Below are positions 36,355 through 43,708 of a stretch of DNA of 64,000 nt, one piece after another. Every line of letters begins with the position of its first letter. Position 1 is the stretch's first letter. The position numbers and the translations under genes are program-made. This DNA is from Azoarcus sp. PA01 (GTDB lineage: Bacteria > Pseudomonadota > Gammaproteobacteria > Burkholderiales > Rhodocyclaceae): positions 744,001 through 808,000 of the forward strand of contig LARU01000004.1 of assembly GCA_001274695.2 (NCBI GenBank), read 5' to 3'. The notes under the pieces are model-generated. The model worked only from the letters and a program-made list of their open reading frames with translations, did no database searches and was not told the DNA's origin.

Positions 36355-37542
36355 TTACATGCGGCAGCCGCGAGCCGGGTCGGCCAGCGCCTTCGCTGCC
36401 ACCGACACGACCTTGTTTTCCTTCCCCTCGACCTTGCGCAGGTAGATGTCCTGCACCGGGTTGTGGGCTTTCGACAGCGTGAACTTCCCGCGCGGGCTGT
36501 CGATCGTCGCCGATTCCATGGCCTTGATCAGTTCGTCGCGCTTGCCGACGTCGCCCTTGACCGCCGCGAGGCCTGCGGCGAAGAGCTGCGCCGTGTCATA
36601 GCCCTGCACCGCATAGACGTCCGGCTGCATCTTGAACGCAGACGCGTAGGCGGCGCGGAACTCCTTGTCCTTCGGGATATCGAGGCCGTCGGCGTAATGC
36701 AGCGTCGTCAGCAGGCCTTCGGCGGCCTCGCCCTGCGCCTCGAGCGTGCCGTCGGTGAGGAAGCCCGATCCATACAGCGGGATCGTGCTCTTGAGCCCCG
36801 CCGCGGCGTAGTCCTTGACGAACTTCACCGCGCCGCCGCCGGCGAAGAACACGAACACTGCGTCCGGCTTGAGTGCCGCGATTTCGGTCAGGTACGGCTG
36901 GAACTCGACGTTCGGGAACGGCAGGTACAGCTCCTTGACGACCTTGCCGCCGGCCTTTTCGAACGCTTCCTTGAAACCCGCCACCGACTGCTCGCCGAAC
37001 GAATACTTCCAGCTCAACGTGACGACGTTCTTGTGCTTGCGCTCGGCCATCACGTTGCCCATCGCGTAGGCCGGCTGCCACGCCGAGAACGACGTGCGGA
37101 AGATGTTCGGCGCGCACAGCGGGCCGGTGATCTCGTCGGCCCCGGCGTTCGGCACGATCAGCAGGCTCTTGGTCTCGCGTGCGACGCGCGTCATCGCCAG
37201 CGCCACGCCGGAGTGGACGGTGCCGACCAGCACGTCGACGTTGTCGCGCTTGATCAGCTTGTTCGCATTTTCCGGCGCCTTCGCCGGATCCGACTCGTCG
37301 TCGACGGTGAAGTATTCGACCTCGCTCCCCCCGAGCTTGCCGCCGCCCTGCTCGACCGCCAGCTTGAAACCATTGGTGATCGCATTGCCGAGCGCCGCAT
37401 AGGTGCCGGTATAGGGCAGCATCAGCCCGACCCGCACCTTCCTCGCGCCCTGCGCGAACAGCGGCGCAGACGGCAGCGCCAGGCCTGCCGCGACCGCGGC
37501 GCTGGAGATCAGAAACTGGCGACGATTGACTTCATGACTCAT
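36355..37542 (-). CDS. Periplasmic binding protein of the benzoate-linked ABC importer
   Basis: 395 residues of the leucine-binding-protein family (VRVGLMLPYTGTYAALGNAITNG; YFTVDDESDPAKAPENANKLI). The N-terminus NRRQFLISSAAVAAGLALP looks like a Tat-type signal with R-R-x-F-L, so export may occur folded. It lies 61 bp downstream of benzoate-CoA ligase and upstream of the permeases, fitting capture of benzoate or a related acid. In Azoarcus sp. CIB an importer of this type is part of the bzd region, as I recall. Confidence 0.9.
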   Translation of the reverse strand: MSHEVNRRQFLISSAAVAAGLALPSAPLFAQGARKVRVGLMLPYTGTYAALGNAITNGFKLAVEQGGGKLGGSEVEYFTVDDESDPAKAPENANKLIKRDNVDVLVGTVHSGVALAMTRVARETKSLLIVPNAGADEITGPLCAPNIFRTSFSAWQPAYAMGNVMAERKHKNVVTLSWKYSFGEQSVAGFKEAFEKAGGKVVKELYLPFPNVEFQPYLTEIAALKPDAVFVFFAGGGAVKFVKDYAAAGLKSTIPLYGSGFLTDGTLEAQGEAAEGLLTTLHYADGLDIPKDKEFRAAYASAFKMQPDVYAVQGYDTAQLFAAGLAAVKGDVGKRDELIKAMESATIDSPRGKFTLSKAHNPVQDIYLRKVEGKENKVVSVAAKALADPARGCRM

Positions 37543-37603
37543 GGCGCGACTCCTCCGGTGATTGGCCGATCATTCGGCTCGATACCTTTATTTGAACGTG
37601 ATG

Positions 37604-39205
37604 TTACACGGAGGACGCGGCGCGCAGCTTGAATCGCTGGATTTTTCCGGTGGCGGTTTTCGGCAGCTCATCGACGAATTCGAGCCAACGCGGATATTTG
37701 TAAGGCGCGAGCTTCGATTTCACGTGCAGCTTGAGCTCGTCGCCGAGTCCGGGCGACGGGCGCAGACCGGGCTTGAGCACGACGAACGCGAGCGGCTTGA
37801 TCAGGCCGTCCACATCGGCCTTGCCGACGACCGCAGCTTCGAGCACGGTCTCGTGAGTGATCAGCGCGGACTCGACCTCGATCGGCGAGACGTAGATGCC
37901 GCCCACCTTGAGCATGTCGTCGTTGCGGCCCGCATACGCGTAATTGCCGTCGGCGTCCTGGCTGTACTTGTCGCCGCTGCGCGTCCACTGCCCCATGAAG
38001 GTGTCGCGGCTCTTGCTGCGGTTGTTCCAGTACAACGCCGCGCTGGTCGGACCGCGCACCTGCAGTTCGCCGGCTTCGCCGGGCGCGACTTCTTCGCCGT
38101 CGTCGCCGATGAGCCGAAGCTCATAGCCGGGTACCGGTTTTCCGCTCGTGCCGTAGCGCGCTTCGCCGTGCCGGTTCGACAGGAAAATGTGCAGCATCTC
38201 GGTCGACCCGAGACCGTCGAGGATCTCGACGCCGAAGTGCTCGGTCCAGCGCTTGCCGACTTCGGCCGGCAGGGCTTCGCCCGCGGACGCGCAGCGGCGG
38301 ATCGACACTTCCTCGCGTCCGGGAAGTTCCGGGCTCGCAAGCATCGACGCGTACAGCGTCGGCACGCCGCAATACACGGTCGGCTGGTGCTGGCGCAGCA
38401 CGCGCGAGACCGACGCGGGCGTCGGGCGCTCGGACATCAGCACCGCGGTCGCGCCCGCGGCGAGCGGGAACGTCAGGCCGTTGCCCAGTCCGTAGGCGAA
38501 GAACAGCTTCGCCGCGGAGAACACGACGTCGCTCTCCTCGACACCGAGGATCGGCCGCGCGTACAGCTCGAACGTGTTGATCAGGCTCGAATGCAGATGC
38601 ACCGTCCCTTTCGGCGCGCCGGTCGAACCCGACGAGTACAGCCAGAAACAGGGGTCGTCGGGGCATGTCGGCGCAGCTTCGAACGGCGGGCGCGGCGCGG
38701 CGACGAGGTCGGCAAAATCGAGATGAGTGCCCCTGACGGCTTCATCTCCGCCGGACACGACGACGTTCTTGACGAACGGGCTCTGCTCGATCGCGTTCGA
38801 GAACGCCGGCAGCAGCAGCGACGACACCACCAGCGCGCGCGCGCGGCTGTCGCGCAGCATGTAGCTGTAGTCGGACGCCGTCAGCAGCGTGTTGATCGGC
38901 ACCGGGACGACCCCGGCCTTGATACAGCCGAGAAACGCCGTCGGAAAATCGACGGTGTCGACCAGGCACAGCAACACCCGCTCTTCCATCCGCACGCCCA
39001 TTTCGCCGAGCGCGTGGGCGAAGCGGTCGATGCGCTCGGCCAGCTGCGCATATGTGTATTGGCCGGCGTCGTCGATCACCGCGATCTTGTTGCCGCGGCC
39101 GGCCCGCAGGTTGCGCTCGATCAGATCGTGGGCAGCGTTGTAGTCGCGCGGGATCGTGATCTGCGGGGGGCTCGACGTGTGGTCGGCGGTACTCAGTTCT
39201 GGCAT
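37604..39205 (-). CDS. bzdA: Benzoate-CoA ligase
   Basis: 533 residues. Adenylate-forming motifs are complete: LYSSGSTGAPKGTVH, GLGSTEMLHIFLSNR and the C-terminal PKTATGKIQRFKLR with the catalytic Lys. The length and overall sequence match benzoate-CoA ligases of the Azoarcus/Thauera type. It makes benzoyl-CoA from benzoate, CoA and ATP, the entry step to the ring-reduction pathway. A strong GGAGGAG site precedes the ATG. The gene lies 116 bp after bzdZ and leads into the importer genes. Confidence 0.95.
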   Translation of the reverse strand: MPELSTADHTSSPPQITIPRDYNAAHDLIERNLRAGRGNKIAVIDDAGQYTYAQLAERIDRFAHALGEMGVRMEERVLLCLVDTVDFPTAFLGCIKAGVVPVPINTLLTASDYSYMLRDSRARALVVSSLLLPAFSNAIEQSPFVKNVVVSGGDEAVRGTHLDFADLVAAPRPPFEAAPTCPDDPCFWLYSSGSTGAPKGTVHLHSSLINTFELYARPILGVEESDVVFSAAKLFFAYGLGNGLTFPLAAGATAVLMSERPTPASVSRVLRQHQPTVYCGVPTLYASMLASPELPGREEVSIRRCASAGEALPAEVGKRWTEHFGVEILDGLGSTEMLHIFLSNRHGEARYGTSGKPVPGYELRLIGDDGEEVAPGEAGELQVRGPTSAALYWNNRSKSRDTFMGQWTRSGDKYSQDADGNYAYAGRNDDMLKVGGIYVSPIEVESALITHETVLEAAVVGKADVDGLIKPLAFVVLKPGLRPSPGLGDELKLHVKSKLAPYKYPRWLEFVDELPKTATGKIQRFKLRAASSV

Positions 39206-39294
39206 GGTCTCTCCTCCAATTCGACTCGATTGACGATTTTTTTCACCGACGCGATCCGAATCCCGCCCAATCGTTTCGACCCGCCGCGTCGATG

Positions 39295-39310
39295 CCGCGC
39301 GTTCGCGCGG
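39295..39310 (-). other. GC palindrome after bzdZ
   Basis: CCGCGCGTTCGCGCGG, a perfect 6-bp stem with a 4-base loop, 11 bp after the bzdZ stop. There is no T-tract, so it may stabilise the 3' end rather than terminate. Confidence 0.4.
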
Positions 39311-39321
39311 TGGCGCAGTGG

Positions 39322-40068
39322 CTAACGGATCGTCATGCCGCCGTCAGCTGCCAGTATTTGTCCGGTGACGTAGCTCGACGCATCGGAGGCGAAGAACAGG
39401 AACACCGGGGCGATCTCTTCCGGTTCGGCCCAGCGTCCGAGCGGAATGCGGTCGAGATACTTTTCCTTGAAGCGCTCGTCGGTGCGGATGGTTTCCGTCA
39501 TCGGCGTCGCCGCGCCCGGCGCGATCGCGTTGGACGTGATGTTGTAGCGGGCGAGCTCCTTGGCGGTGCTCTTCGTCATGCCGAGGATGCCCGCCTTCGC
39601 CGCGCTGTAGTTGATCTGGCCGATCGTGCCCAAGAGGCCGGCCGTCGAGGTGACGTAGATGATGCGGCCGTACTGGCGCTCGATCATGCCGCCGACGACC
39701 GCCTGAAGACAGTTGAAGGCGCCGGTCAGATGCACGCCGAGGACCTGCTGCCACTGCTCGGGCGTCATCTTGTTGAGCATCGCGGTGCGCGTGATGCCGG
39801 CGTTGTTGACGAGGATGTCGACGCGTCCCCATTTCGCGGTGACCTGCTCGGCCATCGCCAATACCTGGTCGCGGTTCGACACGTCGCACGCGACGCCGAG
39901 CGCCTCGCCGCCGTTCTTGACGATCTCGGCCGCAACGGCATTGGCGGCGTCGATGTTCAGATCGATCACCGCCACTTTCGCGCCCTCGCGGGCGTAGGCC
40001 CTCGCCACCGTGGCGCCGATGCCCTGCCCGGCGCCGGTGACGATGGCGACTCTGTCCTTCAATTGCAT
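39322..40068 (-). CDS. bzdZ: Short-chain dehydrogenase of the bzd cluster
   Basis: 248 residues, classical SDR: TGAGQGIG near the start, NNAG at about 88-91, catalytic Ser in YVTSTAGL and YSAAKAG with Tyr/Lys, and a C-terminal FFASDASSYVTGQILAADGG typical of FabG-like reductases. In the bzd cluster of Azoarcus sp. CIB a gene in this position is called bzdZ. A role in oxidising a hydroxyacyl-CoA (pimeloyl-CoA branch) is plausible but not shown by sequence. It is cut off from bzdY by a strong terminator-like hairpin (40140-40187). Confidence 0.85.
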   Translation of the reverse strand: MQLKDRVAIVTGAGQGIGATVARAYAREGAKVAVIDLNIDAANAVAAEIVKNGGEALGVACDVSNRDQVLAMAEQVTAKWGRVDILVNNAGITRTAMLNKMTPEQWQQVLGVHLTGAFNCLQAVVGGMIERQYGRIIYVTSTAGLLGTIGQINYSAAKAGILGMTKSTAKELARYNITSNAIAPGAATPMTETIRTDERFKEKYLDRIPLGRWAEPEEIAPVFLFFASDASSYVTGQILAADGGMTIR

Positions 40069-40139
40069 GTCTGCTCCCCTTGTTGCGGACGCGACTGTTC
40101 GAATTAGGTACAGCCAGGGATTTCGCTCTCTCCCGGGCG

Positions 40140-40187
40140 AAAAAAAACGGGGTGGGTTAAAGACGGATGACCGTCGCCCCCACCCCG
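40140..40187 (-). terminator. Strong intrinsic terminator between bzdY and bzdZ
   Basis: On the minus strand a perfect 9-bp stem CGGGGTGGG/CCCACCCCG, with a second inner stem (GACGG/CCGTC), is followed at once by eight T. It lies 21 bp after the bzdY stop and 71 bp before the bzdZ start. Confidence 0.88.
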
Positions 40188-40208
40188 AGAAGGGAGAGAC
40201 TTTTGACT

Positions 40209-41339
40209 CTAGGACTGCGGCTTGGCCAGGACCTGCTCGGCGAAGGCGTCGTTGAACGCATGCCCTTCGGCGACGAGCTGGCGGAACTTGATGAAGTCGA
40301 TGACGTCCTTGCCCGTTGCCTTCTTGTTGTTGAAGGCGGTGAAGCCGAGGTATGCCTCGTGGTTCATGTTCGCGGCGAGCCAGTGGCGGTTCGGGGTCTT
40401 GAGCTGGTCCCAGAAGAACTTCTTCTTGCCGCGAATGCCCTCGATCGACTTGATCAGGCACTGCGGGAAGAGGTTCGTGAACTTCCACACCAGCGCATTG
40501 ACGGCTTCGTCGAGCTTCGCGAAGTCGGTCGTGCATTGCGCGATCAGCTCCTTCGCGGCCTTGGCCTTGTCGGCAGCGACGGGCTCGCCGTAGACCAGCT
40601 CGCCGTCATCGACATACGCGTCGGTGCGGACCAGCGGGTTGCGGACCCATTCGCCGTCCTTTTTCAGCACCGGCACGACTTTCGTAACGAGGTTCTTCGA
40701 CTTCATCTTGTACGCGCTCCACGGCTCGCACGAGACGCAGTTGTACATTGCGTCTTCCATGTTCAGCATCCACGGCAGGAAGTCGGTCGAGCCGCCGTCG
40801 GGCGCACTGCCGTGCTTCGGGCCGGCTTGGCCGAACACCGCCATGTCGGAGGTGACGGTGATGTCGGTCGCCATGCCGATTTCCTGGCCGCCGCCAACGC
40901 GCATGCCGTTCACGCGGCAGATCGTCGGCTTCTTGCAGTTCAGGATGCCGTCGACCATCGCGTTGAAGAGATCCATGTACTCGCCGTACTCGTTCGGGCG
41001 CTGTGCATAGTAGGACGCGTACTCGGCGGTGTTGCCGCCGGTGCAGAACGCCTTGTCGCCGACGGCGGTGAACACCGCTGCGACGATGGTGCGGTCGGAC
41101 GACGCGCGCTGGAAGCCGGCGATGATCGCCTTCACCATCTCGGTGGTGTAGGAGTTGTACTGCTTCGGATTGTTCAGGATGATCCACGCTGCGTACAGGC
41201 CGGGAACCACGTTGCCCTGCGGATCCGTCACCGGGCGCTTCTCGAACAGGACCGAGGGAGCCTCGGTGCCGAAGTGTTCTTCGCCCAGCAGGGCGTGATC
41301 CTTGATTTCGTTGTCGCGGGGCAGCCAATCGAGTGCCAT
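40209..41339 (-). CDS. bzdY: 6-Oxocyclohex-1-ene-1-carbonyl-CoA hydrolase
   Basis: 376 residues of the crotonase superfamily, longer than a normal hydratase (about 260). The region NPKQYNSYTTEMVKAIIAGF and FCTGGNTAEYASYYAQRPNEYGEYM, and later GMRVGGGQEIGMATDITV, match the ring-opening hydrolase Oah of Thauera/Azoarcus and Syntrophus. It adds water to the oxo-enoyl-CoA and opens the ring to 3-hydroxypimelyl-CoA. It follows bzdX by 36 bp. Confidence 0.93.
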   Translation of the reverse strand: MALDWLPRDNEIKDHALLGEEHFGTEAPSVLFEKRPVTDPQGNVVPGLYAAWIILNNPKQYNSYTTEMVKAIIAGFQRASSDRTIVAAVFTAVGDKAFCTGGNTAEYASYYAQRPNEYGEYMDLFNAMVDGILNCKKPTICRVNGMRVGGGQEIGMATDITVTSDMAVFGQAGPKHGSAPDGGSTDFLPWMLNMEDAMYNCVSCEPWSAYKMKSKNLVTKVVPVLKKDGEWVRNPLVRTDAYVDDGELVYGEPVAADKAKAAKELIAQCTTDFAKLDEAVNALVWKFTNLFPQCLIKSIEGIRGKKKFFWDQLKTPNRHWLAANMNHEAYLGFTAFNNKKATGKDVIDFIKFRQLVAEGHAFNDAFAEQVLAKPQS

Positions 41340-41375
41340 GAAATGTCTCCTGTTTTTACAGTTTGTCAGCGTGGT

Positions 41376-42443
41376 TCAGAAATCGGGCGTCAGGATGACG
41401 CGTCGCTTGAGTTTGCCGTGGTGCGCCTCGTCGAACACGTGTTCGATCTGGCTCATCGGCCGCGTTTCGACGAACGGTCCGAGCTGGATGCGACCATCGA
41501 GGCACATGTCGCGCACCGCGGCGTAGCGGTCCGGCGGGCAGCCCCACGTGCCGATGATCTCCGCATCGAAGGCCATCAGCTTCGACAGCATGTAGTTCGT
41601 CTCGGCCGTGCCGTAGCCGACGATGACGAGCTTGCCGGTGAAGGACAGCAAGGACAGCGCCAACTCCTGGCCCGGCTTGCTGCCGGTGACCTCGAAGATC
41701 TTCCAGCCGTAGTTCGACGGCAGGCCGCGCTCCTTGCAGAAGGCCTTGAAGAGCTCCTTCACTTCCTTCGCGCTCTTGTCCTTCGGGTTGATGATGAAGT
41801 CGGCACCGAAGCCTTTCATCATCTCGAGCTTTTCTTCGTTGATGTCGATGCCGATGACGGCTTTCGCACCCATGCCTTTTGCGGTCTGCACCATGAAGCT
41901 GCCGACGCCGCCGGCGGCGCCGACGACGATCACCAAGTCGTCCTTCTTCAGGTCCGCGCGCACCGCCGCCTGGTACGGCGTGGTCACCGCGTCGGCGACC
42001 ACCGCGAGATGCTCGAGCGGCGTGTCGCCGCGGTTCTCGACCACGCACAGGTACTTCGACTGCGCGACGATGTGGCTCGAATAGCCGCCATAGATGCCCA
42101 TCGAGTTGCCCGGCATTTTCTGCGCGAGACAGCGGTTGCCGCGACCGGTCTTGCACAGCTCGCATTCACCGCACGGGATCACCGCCGGGACGATCACTTC
42201 CTTGCCGATCATCGACGCTTCGCCGCCGATCACCGTGCCCGAGATCTCGTGTCCCAGCGACAGCGGGGGCTTCTGCACCGTCGGCACGCCCATGTAGTAG
42301 TAGGACAGATCGGTGTGGCACACGCCGCAGCCGGCGATCTTCACCACCACGTCGCCCGGCCCCAGCTCGGGCGTCGGCACGCGGGTCTTCTGCAGCTTGC
42401 CCGGCTCGGTCATCTGCCAGGTATCGATGAATTCAGGAATCAC
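41376..42443 (-). CDS. bzdX: 6-Hydroxycyclohex-1-ene-1-carbonyl-CoA dehydrogenase
   Basis: 355 residues, medium-chain zinc alcohol dehydrogenase type. Zinc ligands: GCGVCHTDL and GHE for the catalytic zinc, and the structural-zinc lobe CGECELCKTGRGNRC. The NAD fold carries GAAGGVGS. It oxidises the hydroxyacyl-CoA made by BzdW to the 6-oxo compound. Thauera Had is the characterised relative as I recall. Its upstream gap to bzdW holds an inverted repeat. Confidence 0.93.
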   Translation of the reverse strand: MIPEFIDTWQMTEPGKLQKTRVPTPELGPGDVVVKIAGCGVCHTDLSYYYMGVPTVQKPPLSLGHEISGTVIGGEASMIGKEVIVPAVIPCGECELCKTGRGNRCLAQKMPGNSMGIYGGYSSHIVAQSKYLCVVENRGDTPLEHLAVVADAVTTPYQAAVRADLKKDDLVIVVGAAGGVGSFMVQTAKGMGAKAVIGIDINEEKLEMMKGFGADFIINPKDKSAKEVKELFKAFCKERGLPSNYGWKIFEVTGSKPGQELALSLLSFTGKLVIVGYGTAETNYMLSKLMAFDAEIIGTWGCPPDRYAAVRDMCLDGRIQLGPFVETRPMSQIEHVFDEAHHGKLKRRVILTPDF

Positions 42444-42530
42444 GCTTCGTCTCCCATTGATTTCGCATCTTCAAACATCATTTCAGGTGCGGCCCGACGG
42501 TTTGCCCTGCAGCAGCCCCGTCGAGGCGTG

Positions 42531-42605
42531 TTTCGTGCCGAGGCGTCCGCTTGCGCCAACGAGGCGCGGAACATGCCTCGGTCGGGGCGGGCCATCGGCA
42601 CGAAA
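42531..42605 (-). repeat. Inverted repeat between bzdW and bzdX
   Basis: Perfect 11-bp arms TTTCGTGCCGA (42531-42541) and TCGGCACGAAA (42595-42605), with a second inner pair (CCGAGGC and GCCTCGG). This is the only sizeable gap between bzdW and bzdX and would form a branched hairpin in the transcript. Confidence 0.6.
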
Positions 42606-42610
42606 GTCCG

Positions 42611-43390
42611 TCAGCTATTCCGCCAAACCGGTTTCCGCTTTTCCAGGAAGGCAGCCAGCCCTTCCTTCGCGTCGTCGGTATTCATCAATTCCTTCAGGTA
42701 GATGTTCTCGGCCGTGTCGAGCGCGGCGCCGAACGGCTTGTCGGCCACGGCGCGGATCGTCTTGCGCGTGCTGGCGAGCGCGGCACGGCTGAGGCCCAGG
42801 AAGGGCGCGACGAAGTCCTGCACGTCCGCCGCAAACGACTCCTTCGCGAACACGCGGTTCACCAGCCCGATCGCCTTCGCCTCGTCCGCGCCGATGTTCT
42901 CGCCGCCCAGCAGCAGCTCGAGCGCACGGGCCGGCGGCACCAGGCGCGGCAGCAGCACCGCGGCGATCGGCGGGAACACCGCGAGCTTGATCTCGGGCTG
43001 GCCGAACTTGGCGTTGGAGGCCGCGACGAGCATGTCGCAGGCGATCGCCACTTCCATGCCGCCGCCGAGCGCGACACCGTTCACCGCGGCGAGCGTCGGG
43101 ATCGGCAGCTGCTGCATGCGGCGGAAGATGCCGTGGAACACTTCGATCATGCGATCGACCTTGTCCGGCGTGTGGTCCGCGACCTCGACGCCGGCCGAGA
43201 AAGCCTTCTCGCCCGCGCCGGTGATCATCAGCAGCTTCGCGCTGTTGTCAGCGAGGCACTGGTCGAGCGCGACGTTCATCTCCTCCATCGTCGGAATGTC
43301 GAGGACGTTGAACGGCGGCCGGTTGATCGTCAGCGTTGCCAGGCCATTGGCGACGCCGTAGGTAATGAACTTGAATTGCGATTGAGTCAT
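42611..43390 (-). CDS. bzdW: Cyclohexa-1,5-diene-1-carbonyl-CoA hydratase
   Basis: 259 residues of the crotonase family: FSAGVEVADHTPD and GVALGGGMEVAIACD. It adds water to the dienoyl-CoA product of benzoyl-CoA reductase. Known dienoyl-CoA hydratases (Dch) are of this size and family. I took the ATG at 43390 (MTQSQFKF); an in-frame upstream start seems unlikely. It lies downstream of the repeat at 43436 and the Cys-rich ORF. Confidence 0.93.
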   Translation of the reverse strand: MTQSQFKFITYGVANGLATLTINRPPFNVLDIPTMEEMNVALDQCLADNSAKLLMITGAGEKAFSAGVEVADHTPDKVDRMIEVFHGIFRRMQQLPIPTLAAVNGVALGGGMEVAIACDMLVAASNAKFGQPEIKLAVFPPIAAVLLPRLVPPARALELLLGGENIGADEAKAIGLVNRVFAKESFAADVQDFVAPFLGLSRAALASTRKTIRAVADKPFGAALDTAENIYLKELMNTDDAKEGLAAFLEKRKPVWRNS

Positions 43391-43435
43391 GGTGTCTCCC
43401 GTTTCCACTGCATTTTTGCTGATCCCGCCCCAATA

Positions 43436-43496
43436 CCGTTCGGGCTGAGCCTGTCGAAGCCCTGCACATGCCCTTCGACGGGCTCAGGGCGAACGG
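43436..43496. repeat. Dispersed palindromic repeat inside the bzd operon
   Basis: Full-length copy: CCGTTCGGGCTGAGC, TGTCGAAG...CTTCGAC and GGGCGAACGG. It sits in the 124-bp gap between the Cys-rich ORF and bzdW. Confidence 0.85.
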
Positions 43497-43514
43497 TTGT
43501 AGGCCATCATTCCG

Positions 43515-43697
43515 CTAGTTCTCGTTCTTCACCTGCAGACGGTACGGGCACACGGCGTCGCAGTCCGCACAGCACACTTCGCCGTCACAGCTGATGTGCC
43601 ACAAGTCGGCGCCGCAATTCGTGCAGCGGCGTTTGGCCTCCGCCGAGATCGTCGGGCGCAGTTCCTCCGCCGACCAGAAATCGATGACTTGTCCCAT
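43515..43697 (-). CDS. Small Cys-rich protein in the bzd operon
   Basis: A 60-residue ORF starting 12 bp after the bzdV stop codon, on the same strand. Seven Cys at 25, 28, 37, 42, 43, 46 and 50 (C-X2-C-X8-C-X4-C-C-X2-C-X3-C) fit a zinc-ribbon or iron-sulfur small domain. The N-terminus VIDFWSAEELRP is acidic. I recognise no family. The distance to bzdV, the good codon use and the cysteine pattern argue that it is a real gene of the operon. It could carry electrons, act as a cluster scaffold or bind zinc. Confidence 0.72.
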   Translation of the reverse strand: MGQVIDFWSAEELRPTISAEAKRRCTNCGADLWHISCDGEVCCADCDAVCPYRLQVKNEN

Positions 43698-43708
43698 GTC
43701 GGTGCCGC

